DNA from: Granulicella pectinivorans
Lineage (GTDB): Bacteria; Acidobacteriota; Terriglobia; Terriglobales; Acidobacteriaceae
Length of the DNA stretch: 64,000 nt
Assembly: GCF_900114625.1 (NCBI RefSeq)
Contig: NZ_FOZL01000001.1
Location: 1,116,001 to 1,180,000, forward strand
Direction of reading: 5' to 3'
Position numbers and translations under genes: made by a program. Position 1 is the stretch's first letter, and every line of letters starts with the position of its first letter. The notes under the pieces are model-generated. The model saw only the letters and a program-made list of their open reading frames with translations. It was not told the origin of the DNA and searched no databases. This document shows, piece by piece, positions 32,076 through 40,440 of the stretch.

Positions 32076-33038
32076 ATGAAGTGTGAGCAGGCACAGGAGA
32101 GCATGGTGCTCGCGTCGTACAGCGAGCTGCCGGACGAAGACGCGATTGTGTTGGAACGGCATCTCGCGGAGTGCGCGAGCTGTCAGGAAGAACTCGCCGG
32201 CATGCGTGCGATGTTTTCGATGCTGGAACTGACTCCGGTGGTGGAACCCTCGCCGAATCTGCTGGCACAGTCGCGCATGCGGCTGGATGAGGCTCTGGAC
32301 CAGATTCCCGCGCATGGCTTCTTTGCGCGAACCCGCACGAACTTCTTTCGCTGGGTGGGCAATATTCAGAGCGCGCCGGCGCTGGCTACGCTGCTTCTGG
32401 GCGTCGGCTTTCTCTCCGGCAACTACCTGCACCGCTACCAGGACGCGCATGCCCCCAAACAGATGCCTCCGGTGACGATCACGGACCAGGCGAACAGCTC
32501 GATCCAGGGGGTGAACGGCATTGTGCAGACGGCCGATCCGAACGTGGTGCAGGTGCTCTATAACCGGGTGGTGCCTGAGTCGATCGAAGGAAACCTGAAC
32601 GATCCGCAGATTCGCCAGTTGCTGCTGATGGGTACGCGTGCGGCCGCCACGAACGGCGTGCGGACCGATTCGGTCTCGCTGCTGGCGAACGAGTGCCGCG
32701 CGGGCAAGGGCTGCTCGGCGGAGACCGACGACAAGGGTGTGCGTGGCGCGCTGATGGTTTCGCTGCGCTACGACAAGAACCCGGGCGTGCGTATGAAGGC
32801 GCTCGAAGGCCTGCAGCCGTACGTCGGGCAGGACCGCCGGGTACGCGACGCGGTGCTTGAGGCGCTGTTGCACGACTCGAATGCGCAGGTGCGGACGGCC
32901 GCCATCGGCGAGCTGGAGCCTGTTCAGGCTGATTCCAGCGTGCGAAATGTCTTGCGCACGGTCTCAACTTCGGACGAGAATCCATACATTCGTACAGCAT
33001 CGTTTCAGGCCCTGCAGGGTTCGGATTCGATTCAGTAA
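32076..33038 (+). CDS. Membrane anti-sigma factor with zinc-finger and HEAT-like repeats
   Basis: 320 residues. The N-terminus has the anti-sigma zinc finger C3...H29-x3-C33-x2-C36 (KCEQ ... HLAECASCQ). One transmembrane helix lies at about 98-118 (SAPALATLLLGVGFLSGNYL). The periplasmic part holds an IRQLLLMGT segment and three or four HEAT-type repeats from about 225 (DKNPGVRMKALEGLQPYV, HDSNAQVRTAAIGELEPV, NPYIRTASFQALQ). Anti-sigma factors of this class release their sigma when cleaved or displaced. The HEAT-like C-terminus is an unusual sensor. GAGG precedes the ATG. Confidence 0.82.
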   Translation: MKCEQAQESMVLASYSELPDEDAIVLERHLAECASCQEELAGMRAMFSMLELTPVVEPSPNLLAQSRMRLDEALDQIPAHGFFARTRTNFFRWVGNIQSAPALATLLLGVGFLSGNYLHRYQDAHAPKQMPPVTITDQANSSIQGVNGIVQTADPNVVQVLYNRVVPESIEGNLNDPQIRQLLLMGTRAAATNGVRTDSVSLLANECRAGKGCSAETDDKGVRGALMVSLRYDKNPGVRMKALEGLQPYVGQDRRVRDAVLEALLHDSNAQVRTAAIGELEPVQADSSVRNVLRTVSTSDENPYIRTASFQALQGSDSIQ

Positions 33039-33092
33039 CCTCCTTTCGACTCCTTCGCTTACTGCTTGTTTCGCAGGGAGTCGAAGACTCTG

Positions 33093-33123
33093 GGAGACGT
33101 GCCGGACAACGGCACGCGTCTCC
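33093..33123 (+). promoter_or_regulatory. Strong hairpin 15 bases before the PDZ gene
   Basis: GGAGACG-TGCCG / CGGCA-CG-CGTCTCC, a stem of about 12 pairs with a 2-base bulge and loop GACAA, ending at 33123. It has no U tract. It could stabilise the downstream mRNA or be a processing or protein-binding site that lowers PDZ-protein translation. Confidence 0.5.
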
Positions 33124-33138
33124 AATGGATTGTGTGAG

Positions 33139-34161
33139 ATGAGGTACATGAACGGCTTGAGGACGGCAATACGGCGGTCGAGGTGGCGGCGGGGTTCGTT
33201 CGGTCTGGCAGCGGTGCTGGCAGCGACGGCGCTGAGCCAGGCTGGCGTCGCGGGGGCGCAGAAGCAGCATATGGGGTACTTTCTGCACGGCACGCGTTCC
33301 GGAGCAGGCGCTGCTGCTGCCTCGCGGAATACCGCGCAGGGCTATCTCGGAGTGGACATCCGCGATGTCAGCAAGGATCAGCTCGCGGCGTGGAAGGTCG
33401 ACGCTGCGCACGGCGCCGTCGTGATCCTGGTGGACCACGATGGGCCCGCGGGAAAGGCCGGCCTGCGCGAGCATGACGTCATCTTGCAGATGAACGGCAA
33501 GTCGGTCGAAGGGGAAGAAAATCTGCGGAAGATGATCCGGGAGACACCTCCGGGACATGCGGTCACGATTCTGATCAGCAGGGAAGGGCAGAGGCAGACG
33601 CTCTCCACGCAGATGGCGGACAAGGAAGAGGTTCTGCGCGAGGCGTGGGAACAGCACATCGCGGTGCCTGAACCGGATGCCTCCGTGCCCTCGCCTCCGC
33701 TGCCTGCCGAGGAAAAGCACAGTTTCTTCTCTTCACCCGGCAAGGCCAGCCGCAGCTTTCTTGGTTCGATCGTCAGCCCCACCTACACCGGCGCGATGCT
33801 TGAAACGATGGCGCCGCAGTTGGCGGAGTACTTTGGCGCGCAGGGGAAGACGGGGTTGCTGGTCCGCTCGGTCGACACGAACAGCCCGGCCGCGCAGGCC
33901 GGAATGCACGCAGGTGATGTCGTCGTGCGGGTCAATTCCGCAAACATCGCCACCAGCAGCGACTGGCTGCGGGCCGTGCGCGAAAACAAGGGCAAGACCA
34001 TCTCGGTGGTCGTGCTGCGCGATCGCCATGAGCAGACGCTGCTGATGGTACCGAACTCCAAGCATCACTCGAGCCTTCTGCCCGATATCTGGCCCTTCAA
34101 CACCGGCAACCCGCACCCCGCGCCGACCCAGTCTGCCTGTCTGATGCCCTTTTCGATGTAA
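33139..34161 (+). CDS. Exported twin-PDZ protein
   Basis: 340 residues with a signal-like N-terminus (SFGLAAVLAATALSQAGVAGA). Two PDZ domains follow: one at about 60-150 (YLGVDIRDVSKDQL, DGPAGKAGLREHDVILQMNGKSV) and one at about 225-320 (GLLVRSVDTNSPAAQAGMHAGDVVVRVNSANIATSSDWLRAV). There is no protease domain, so it binds rather than cuts. In DegS/RseP systems PDZ domains read misfolded porin tails; here it may be a sensor or adaptor for the preceding sigma/anti-sigma pair. Start choice is between ATG 33139 and ATG 33148 (GAGG 3 bases upstream). Confidence 0.85.
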   Translation: MRYMNGLRTAIRRSRWRRGSFGLAAVLAATALSQAGVAGAQKQHMGYFLHGTRSGAGAAAASRNTAQGYLGVDIRDVSKDQLAAWKVDAAHGAVVILVDHDGPAGKAGLREHDVILQMNGKSVEGEENLRKMIRETPPGHAVTILISREGQRQTLSTQMADKEEVLREAWEQHIAVPEPDASVPSPPLPAEEKHSFFSSPGKASRSFLGSIVSPTYTGAMLETMAPQLAEYFGAQGKTGLLVRSVDTNSPAAQAGMHAGDVVVRVNSANIATSSDWLRAVRENKGKTISVVVLRDRHEQTLLMVPNSKHHSSLLPDIWPFNTGNPHPAPTQSACLMPFSM

Positions 34162-34186
34162 GATTCTGTCCAATACGAGGTGACCT

Positions 34187-34753
34187 ATGCGTCGCGTCCT
34201 CCTGGCTCTTCCCTTCCTCGCAACCTCCATGGCCTTCGCGCAATCCCCTGTGCAGGCCCCCGCGCGCCCATTCACTCTCAAGCATATCTATCCCCTCGGC
34301 CAGCCCCCCGCCTCCATGCGCACCTCCTGGAGTTGCCCCGTCGGCATCACAGCCGAGCAGCAGGCAACCGGCGCAACCCAGTGGGTGGTCTCGCTCGAAG
34401 ACGCACGCAGCGACGATCGCATCTCCCCAGGCAGGATGGGCGTACACGTCAACCTGAAAGCCCCCACCGCATTCCGCAAGGCCCAACTCGCCGTCTACTT
34501 CATGGTGCCGCCCACCGGCGCCATGATGGTGAGCAGCCAGCCGCAGGAAACGTCCCGCACCTTCGACATCTGGTCCGGCGACGACCCCGCCGCGGAGCTG
34601 GAACGCAGCCTCCTCCTCGGCTCCGGAGTCAGCGTAACCCGGGTCAAGCTCTTGGTCGTAACCTACGCTGACGGAACCGTATGGCAGCCGGCAGCAAACT
34701 ACAACTGTAGCGTCCGCGTCAGCCACTTCATGCGAGTGGCCGCAGCCCATTGA
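34187..34753 (+). CDS. Small secreted protein of unknown function
   Basis: 188 residues: a signal peptide (VLLALPFLATSMAFAQ), then SPVQAPARPFTLKHIYPLG, an Ala-rich beta region with two Cys (TSWSCPVG near the start, NYNCSVR near the end) that could pair, and AQLAVYFMVPPTGAMMV. I recognise no family. GAGGTGACC precedes the ATG. The last codons overlap the TTG start of the next gene (TTGA), so it is translationally coupled to a TIGR03435 protein. Confidence 0.65.
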   Translation: MRRVLLALPFLATSMAFAQSPVQAPARPFTLKHIYPLGQPPASMRTSWSCPVGITAEQQATGATQWVVSLEDARSDDRISPGRMGVHVNLKAPTAFRKAQLAVYFMVPPTGAMMVSSQPQETSRTFDIWSGDDPAAELERSLLLGSGVSVTRVKLLVVTYADGTVWQPAANYNCSVRVSHFMRVAAAH

Positions 34754-35595
34754 AACGTATCGCCGCAGTCATCCTCTGGAGCGCACTGGCGCTCCAGCTT
34801 GCCCACGCCCAGACCGCCGGCTTCACCCCCCGCCCCGACGCCGCGCAGATCCCCTCCTACGAACTCGTCTCCATCCACAAAACCCCCGACGCCAACTCCG
34901 GCATGTCGAACAACGATCAGCCGGACGGACTCACCATCACCGGGATGACCCTGCGCGGCCTAATCGCCGAGGCCTATGGCTTCTCCCTCGGAGCCCTCAA
35001 CAAACAGCAGCTCACCGGCGCCCCACCCTGGGCCGACACCCAACGCTTCGATCTCCACGCCAAGGTCGACTCCGACGACGTCCCGAAGATCAAAGAACTC
35101 ACCAAGGCCGAAACCATGATGGTCGCCGTCCGTCAGATCGTCTCCCGCACCCCCACCTATCGCATGCTCATGCTCCAGCGCCTCCTAGAGGACCGCTTCC
35201 AACTCAAGATCCACTACGAACAAAAGGTCATGTCCCTCTACGAGATGACGATCGCCAAGGGCGGCGTGCGGATGAAGGTCGCGCACCCGGCCGATCCCGA
35301 GAACGGAACGATGAGCTGGAATCCCGGCAAGCTCACCGGCCAGAACGCACCCATGCCCTTCATCCCCGTCATCTTCGCCATGGTGCTGGAGCGTCCCGTC
35401 GAAGACAAAACAGACACCCCCGGCAACTACGACTTCGAGATGCACTGGACGCCCACCGAAGGCACCCAGCAGACCGACGCCGGTCCCTCCATCTTCACCG
35501 CCGCCGAGGAGCAGCTAGGCCTCAAACTCCACCCCTCCAAAGGACCCGTCTGGATCATCGTCGTCGACCACGCCGAGATGCCATCCGAGAACTGA
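34750..35595 (+). CDS. TIGR03435 family exported protein, copy 3
   Basis: 281 residues from TTG 34750, which overlaps the stop of the preceding gene. Signal peptide IAAVILWSALALQLAHAQ. The family pattern is clear: YELVSIHKTPDANSG, ITGMTLRGLIAEAYGF, RFDLHAKVDSDD, MLQRLLEDRFQLKIHYEQKVM, KTDTPGNYDFEMHWTPTE and a terminal LGLKLHPSKGPVWIIVVDHAEMP. The coupling to a small secreted protein distinguishes it from the other copies. The function is unknown. Confidence 0.87.
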   Translation: MKRIAAVILWSALALQLAHAQTAGFTPRPDAAQIPSYELVSIHKTPDANSGMSNNDQPDGLTITGMTLRGLIAEAYGFSLGALNKQQLTGAPPWADTQRFDLHAKVDSDDVPKIKELTKAETMMVAVRQIVSRTPTYRMLMLQRLLEDRFQLKIHYEQKVMSLYEMTIAKGGVRMKVAHPADPENGTMSWNPGKLTGQNAPMPFIPVIFAMVLERPVEDKTDTPGNYDFEMHWTPTEGTQQTDAGPSIFTAAEEQLGLKLHPSKGPVWIIVVDHAEMPSEN

Positions 35596-35647
35596 GACAG
35601 GCCCGACGAGGCGCAACACACCCCGCCTGTGATTCAATAAAGAGAGC

Positions 35648-36736
35648 ATGACCCAATCCACCAGCACGCCCGAGCAGGCCCCCCGCACGATCCCCGCCGC
35701 AGTTCCCAAATCCTCCGGAGGCAAACGCCGCTGGAAGGCCGTCACTCGCAAGCTGCGTGAGCTCGGCTCCGTCGGCTCCGCCCTGGCGTCCACCGGCCAC
35801 CCCTACATGGCGCATATCGTGCCCATGCGCCGCTGCAACCTCGCCTGCACCTACTGCAACGAGTTCGACAACTTCTCGGACCCCGTACCGATCGAAGAGA
35901 TGTACCGCCGCATCGACCACCTCGGCCGCCTCGGCACCTCCGTCATCACCATCTCCGGTGGCGAGCCCCTCCTGCACCCTGATCTCGACCTCGTCATCGC
36001 GCGCATCCGCAAGACCGGCGCCATCGCCGGCATGATCACCAACGGCTACCTCCTCATGCCCGACCGCATTGAGCGCCTCAACCAGGCCGGCCTCGATCAC
36101 ATGCAGATCTCCATCGACAACGTCATGCCCGACGACGTCTCCAAGAAGTCCCTCAAGGTCCTCGACGCCAAGCTCAAGATGCTCGCCGAGTACGCCGACT
36201 TCCACGTCAACATCAACTCCGTCGTCGGTGGCGGCATCGCCAACCCGGAAGATGCGTTCACGGTCTCCGAGCGCGCTCTGGGCCTCGGGTTCAGCTCGAC
36301 CATCGGCATCATTCACGATGGCAGCGGGCAGTTGAAGCCGCTGGGCGAAGCCGAGCGCAACGTCTGGGATCGCGTGCGGAATCTCACCCGGCGCAGCTAC
36401 TCGCGCTTCAACCACTTCCAGGAAGCCATCGCCAACGGACAGCCCAACGACTGGCGCTGCCGTGCCGGTGCGCGCTACATCTACATCTGCGAGAACGGCC
36501 TGGTGCATTACTGCTCGCAGCAGCGCGGCTACCCCGGCATCCCCATCGCGGACTACAAGACCGCCGACGTCAAACGCGAGTTCCTCACGGAAAAGTCCTG
36601 TGCACCCAACTGCACCATTAGCTGCGTCCATCAGGTCAGCTACATCGACCACTGGCGCGCTCCGCAGAACGCAACGGTGACGCCGGGCGGCGGCCACCAC
36701 ACCAGCCCAACCCCGGAGCTCGTGCAGATTCGCTGA
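35648..36736 (+). CDS. Radical SAM protein with C-terminal Cys cluster (SPASM-like)
   Basis: 362 residues. The radical SAM motif CNLACTYC (C63, C67, C70) sits in a MoaA-type N-terminal barrel, with SGGEPLLHPDLD and ITNGYLL for SAM binding. The last 110 residues hold several further Cys (WRCRAG, IYICENG, HYCSQQ, KSCAPNCTISC), as expected for one or two auxiliary iron-sulfur clusters of the SPASM/twitch kind. Such proteins often modify peptides or heterocycles. No precursor peptide or partner gene is seen beside it; neighbours are a TIGR03435 gene and a histidine kinase on the opposite strand. Confidence 0.88.
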   Translation: MTQSTSTPEQAPRTIPAAVPKSSGGKRRWKAVTRKLRELGSVGSALASTGHPYMAHIVPMRRCNLACTYCNEFDNFSDPVPIEEMYRRIDHLGRLGTSVITISGGEPLLHPDLDLVIARIRKTGAIAGMITNGYLLMPDRIERLNQAGLDHMQISIDNVMPDDVSKKSLKVLDAKLKMLAEYADFHVNINSVVGGGIANPEDAFTVSERALGLGFSSTIGIIHDGSGQLKPLGEAERNVWDRVRNLTRRSYSRFNHFQEAIANGQPNDWRCRAGARYIYICENGLVHYCSQQRGYPGIPIADYKTADVKREFLTEKSCAPNCTISCVHQVSYIDHWRAPQNATVTPGGGHHTSPTPELVQIR

Positions 36737-36790
36737 ACGCGCTCTGCGATGACGGAGCGTCCTTGGACCGCTGTACGCCCCTGCGTACGG

Positions 36791-37870
36791 CTAGGCGGCT
36801 GGCAGGAAGAGCATAAAGACCGTGCCGTGATGCTTGGCGTTTTCGCTGCTGCGAACGCGCAGAGCGCCTTCGTGTTTGGCGACGATGCCTTGCGAAATCC
36901 ATAGCCCAAGCCCCGTCCCCATGATCCCCTTGGTGGTGAAGAACGCTTCGAAGATGCGATCCACCGTAGCCTTGTCCATGCCATGGCCCGTGTCGGCGAT
37001 GGTGATGCGGTACCCGTTCTGCAAAGCCCGGGAGCGAACAAGCAGACGGCCCCCCGTTCCGCGCATGGAGTCGATGGCATTGCCAATGACGTTATTCAGC
37101 ACCTGCCGAATCTCACCCTCGAAGCAGAGCACCGCACCGATCCCGCTCACCCTGCGTTCCACCACGATCTGCGCATTGTGCAGGCGGCCCTGGTGCAGTG
37201 CGAGCACGGCCTCGATCGTCTCGCCCAGGTCGGCAACAGCCGCAGCGGTCGACTGCTTGAAGAACCGCAGGGTCTGGGTGGCGATCTGGCTCACGCGGGC
37301 CAGCTCCTGCTGGGCAATCTGCGCATAAAGCACCCCCTGCCCGGGATCGTCGCGCACCGTCGATTCGATCAGGTACAGCAGATTCACCACCGATTCGAGC
37401 GGGTTGTTGATCTCGTGCGCGATGCTCGAGGCCAGGCGTCCCACGGCGGCCAGCTTCTCGGACTCAATCAGGGCCTGCTCCGCCCGGCGCTGCTCTGTGA
37501 TGTCGTAGCCGTGAATGATGGCGCCCAGCACGCGGCCCTCCGCGTCGAAGTCGGGCGTATGCGTCACCAGCAGGATGCGCGGTCCTGCGGTCGTCTCGAC
37601 GCGTGGCTCAAGCTTCTGCGGGATGCCCCTTAAACAGGCCTCCAGGTGCTTCCCCAGCACGGCGAACGCAGCAGATCCGACGACATCCTCAACCTTGCAG
37701 CCGACGACCTGCTCCGTCGTCCTGCCGAACTGGATCTCGTACATCCGGTTGGCGGTGACGTAGCGCAGATCGTGATCCACGTACGCAATGTACGCCGGAA
37801 GCGTGTCGGTCATCCGCCGCAGACGGGACTCGCTCTGTTCGGACGGCTCTGGTTGGAGAGGAACGCGCAA
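36791..37870 (-). CDS. PAS-domain histidine kinase, orphan
   Basis: 359 residues, no membrane segment, so cytoplasmic. PAS domain at about 17-125, a PAC-like GYDITEQRRAEQAL, HisKA with phospho-acceptor H152 in SSIAHEINNPLESV, then HATPase: N box NNVIGNAIDSM, DTGHGMDK, and GTGLGLWISQGIV. The FFTTKGIMGTGLGL spacing is normal, so it should be active. No response regulator is adjacent, so it is an orphan or phosphorelay input. The TTG start at 37870 is chosen because it keeps the whole PAS leader; ATG 37813 is an alternative. Confidence 0.9.
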   Translation of the reverse strand: MRVPLQPEPSEQSESRLRRMTDTLPAYIAYVDHDLRYVTANRMYEIQFGRTTEQVVGCKVEDVVGSAAFAVLGKHLEACLRGIPQKLEPRVETTAGPRILLVTHTPDFDAEGRVLGAIIHGYDITEQRRAEQALIESEKLAAVGRLASSIAHEINNPLESVVNLLYLIESTVRDDPGQGVLYAQIAQQELARVSQIATQTLRFFKQSTAAAVADLGETIEAVLALHQGRLHNAQIVVERRVSGIGAVLCFEGEIRQVLNNVIGNAIDSMRGTGGRLLVRSRALQNGYRITIADTGHGMDKATVDRIFEAFFTTKGIMGTGLGLWISQGIVAKHEGALRVRSSENAKHHGTVFMLFLPAA

Positions 37871-38110
37871 AATTGCTCACCGACAATTCTAGACGTCTCT
37901 GCCGGGGCAGCAAACCATGAATCGACAGGGCTTTCCGCTTGCGGTAACGGACGCGTTGACCATACCTTCTTCAGCAACCATGTTTTTCCAGCATTTCGTC
38001 CACAGTTTCCATGCATTGGACCACGTTCTACCGCCCAAAAAGTCCGTGGGGAAACATTGGTCTTTTCACCCCGGACCCCCGTAAGTCCTTTAGACAGCCA
38101 GGATACGGGC
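37871..38110. other. Intergenic region with nothing identified
   Basis: Sits between the divergently arranged histidine kinase and the peptidase terminator. A frame runs through it on the minus strand, but its translation has no coding character. I see no promoter with confidence, no tRNA and no riboswitch motif I can name. Confidence 0.6.
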
Positions 38111-38142
38111 AAAGAAAAAAGTGCACCAGAAACGGTGCACTT
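38111..38142 (-). terminator. Intrinsic terminator of the S9 peptidase gene
   Basis: AAGTGCACC / GGTGCACTT, a 9-base stem with loop AGAAAC on the plus strand. Read on the minus strand it is followed by TTTTTTCTTT. It lies 33 bases after the peptidase stop. Confidence 0.9.
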
Positions 38143-38175
38143 CTTCCATCGCATTTGACGGCCGCAGCCGGCCCG

Positions 38176-40311
38176 TCAGTCCATCAGCTTGCGCGTCAGG
38201 TAGATGAACTGCGTCGCCCGCGTCCCTGCCTGCTCCTTCAAATCCGCACCCGCACCGTGCCCTCCTTCGGTGATCTCCTGATAAAAGAACGGTTGATGAA
38301 ACTCCTCCATGCGCGCAGCGAACTTGCGAGCATGCACCGGCCCGACGCGGTCATCCTTGGTTGTTGTGAAGATAAGTGGTTCAGGATAAGTAACATCCGG
38401 ACGAAGCTGGTTGTATGGCGAGATCGATCCGAGGAACTTCCGTTCGTCCGGCTTCGAGACCGTGCCGTACTCCCCGACCCACGAAGCTCCGGCTGCAATC
38501 TGTTCAAAACGCAGCATATCGAGCAGAGGCACCTGGATCACCACCGCGTTCCAGAGCTTTGGGTGCTGGGTCATCTCCACGCCCATCAGCAGGCCGCCAT
38601 TTGAGTCGCCCACGATGCCGAGACGCCGTGGCGTGGTGATTTTGCGCGCGATCAGGTCTTCGCCCACGGCAGCAAAATCGTCGTAGATGCGCTGCCGGTG
38701 GGTCTTCAGTCCGGCCTCATGCCAGGCCGGGCCGAACTCGCCGCCGCCACGGATGTTGGCCAGTACGTAGACGCCGCCATGCTCCAGCCACAGCTTGCCC
38801 GTGATGGCCGAGTAGGTAGGGGTCTCCGAGACCTGGAAGCCGCCGTACGCGCCCATCAGTGTCGGGTTGGAGCCGTCGTACTTCATGTCCTTGCCGTGTA
38901 CGACGAAGTAGGGAACCTTGGTGCCGTCCTTCGACGTGGCCTCGAGCTGCTCGACCGTCATCTTCGAGGCGTCGAACTGGGCGGGCAGGCTCTTGGCCAG
39001 CACCAGCGATCCCGTGGAAGCGTCGCCGAACTGGAGCGATGAGGGCGTCAGAAAGCCACTGAGTTGCAGGTAAAACGTGTCGTCCGCCTCGTTGGTGGAG
39101 GCGATGGAAACGGACTGATTGTCGGGAACGGCGAGCTTGGTACGGGTCCACGCGCCGGACTTCGAGACCCTGTAGACATAGGCGCGGCCCTGGACATGTT
39201 CGAGCGTCGTCAGAAGAAGCTTCGTACGGGTAACGGAGACCTCCTGTGAGAACTCCTGGGCGGTGGGCTGGAAGACGATGGTGGGTTTCAGGTGTGCGGG
39301 GTCCTTCTTGACGGCATCGAGGTCCATGGCGACCACGGAGCCCTGCGCAAAGGTCCTGTCCAATCCGGCGGGCTTCCAGTCCTCGTTGAGGGTGACGATG
39401 ACGTGTCCGTCCAGCAAGCCGTCGATCTCGCACTTGCCGGGGAGACCAAGCTTCTGTGTGCCCTTGGGGGTCAGCAGGGATATCTCCGCCTCGAAGAAGT
39501 TGATGCCGCGATTGGCGAGAGTCACGGTATGCCCCTGCGCGTCGTGCAGCACGAAGGCGGATGCGCTGATGTCGTTCTCGGTGCCGCGATAGACCTCGAC
39601 GGCGCTTTCGAGCGGTGTCCCACGCTTCCAGCGCTTCACGACAAAGGCATAACCGGACTTGGTCATCGTCCCCGGGCCCCAGTCGCGTGCTACCAGCAGA
39701 GTATTGGCGTCTTCCCAGGCGACGCTCTGTTTGCTCTTTGGCAAGGCGAATCCGCCGGCGACAAACTTGCTCGTACGCAGATCGAACTCCCGCTCGGTCG
39801 TCGCGTCCTCGCCGCCGGCCGAGAGTACAGCCAGGCAAAGTCCGGTGCCGGGATAAAGGCAGCTCATGCCGTGTCCCACCCACTTTTCGTGGTCGGCCTT
39901 GCCCAGCGCGTCGTAGTCGATCACAGTCTGCCAGTGCGGCTGCGCCGTCAGGTAGTCGGCCTGGGTGGTCTTGCGGAGCAGGCCGCGGACATGCTGGGCG
40001 TCCTGCCACTGGTTGTAGATCATCTCGCCACGCTGGTCCGGATAGGCCAGACGATCGGGCGATTCGAGCACCTTCAGAGCATCGGCCTGCATGCCGGCGT
40101 AGCGCGGATCGGCCTCGAGCACTGCGGCGGAGCGGGCGTTCTCCGCCTTCACCCACTCCATGGAGCGCGCACTGGAGACGTCCTCCAGCCACTGGTACTT
40201 CTCGGGCTGTTCGGTCTGCAAAGGGGTGTACTCTTGGGCGGAAGCGGCGGCGAAGCTGGCAAGCGAGAGCGCAAAGACAGCGGAGGACGAACGAAGACGC
40301 GTGTTGAACAA
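38176..40311 (-). CDS. Secreted prolyl-oligopeptidase family (S9) serine peptidase
   Basis: 711 residues from TTG 40311, with GGAG 8 bases upstream; the frame is open further upstream but without a signal peptide. A signal sequence (SSAVFALSLASFAAASAQ) is followed by a seven-bladed propeller-like N-terminal half (about 25-420) and an alpha/beta-hydrolase domain. The catalytic triad is visible: Ser in GDSNGG (about residue 569), Asp in TKDDRVG (about 654) and His in GGHGAG (about 685). Prolyl oligopeptidases cut after Pro in short peptides. Export suggests a role in degrading external peptides. It faces the methyltransferase gene at 40441 across a 129-base divergent gap. Confidence 0.9.
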   Translation of the reverse strand: MFNTRLRSSSAVFALSLASFAAASAQEYTPLQTEQPEKYQWLEDVSSARSMEWVKAENARSAAVLEADPRYAGMQADALKVLESPDRLAYPDQRGEMIYNQWQDAQHVRGLLRKTTQADYLTAQPHWQTVIDYDALGKADHEKWVGHGMSCLYPGTGLCLAVLSAGGEDATTEREFDLRTSKFVAGGFALPKSKQSVAWEDANTLLVARDWGPGTMTKSGYAFVVKRWKRGTPLESAVEVYRGTENDISASAFVLHDAQGHTVTLANRGINFFEAEISLLTPKGTQKLGLPGKCEIDGLLDGHVIVTLNEDWKPAGLDRTFAQGSVVAMDLDAVKKDPAHLKPTIVFQPTAQEFSQEVSVTRTKLLLTTLEHVQGRAYVYRVSKSGAWTRTKLAVPDNQSVSIASTNEADDTFYLQLSGFLTPSSLQFGDASTGSLVLAKSLPAQFDASKMTVEQLEATSKDGTKVPYFVVHGKDMKYDGSNPTLMGAYGGFQVSETPTYSAITGKLWLEHGGVYVLANIRGGGEFGPAWHEAGLKTHRQRIYDDFAAVGEDLIARKITTPRRLGIVGDSNGGLLMGVEMTQHPKLWNAVVIQVPLLDMLRFEQIAAGASWVGEYGTVSKPDERKFLGSISPYNQLRPDVTYPEPLIFTTTKDDRVGPVHARKFAARMEEFHQPFFYQEITEGGHGAGADLKEQAGTRATQFIYLTRKLMD

Positions 40312-40440
40312 ACTGGGGGCTCCTGGTGCCGGGGATCGTACGTCGAAGACTAGACGATCTCCACCAGCGCGTCCAACGGCGAATTTGACCGCGCCAAAAG
40401 ACGACTTGCACGCTCTGCGCCGGAGGACGATCATCGTCCG

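Noticed and set aside
36737..36790. Terminator between radical SAM and histidine kinase genes
   Set aside because: A partial GTACGC/GCGTAC stem exists but it is weak and has no U tract on either strand.
37810..38154. A 114-residue minus-strand frame upstream of the histidine kinase
   Set aside because: Composition is Arg/Ser/Pro-rich with no family pattern, and it overlaps the peptidase terminator.
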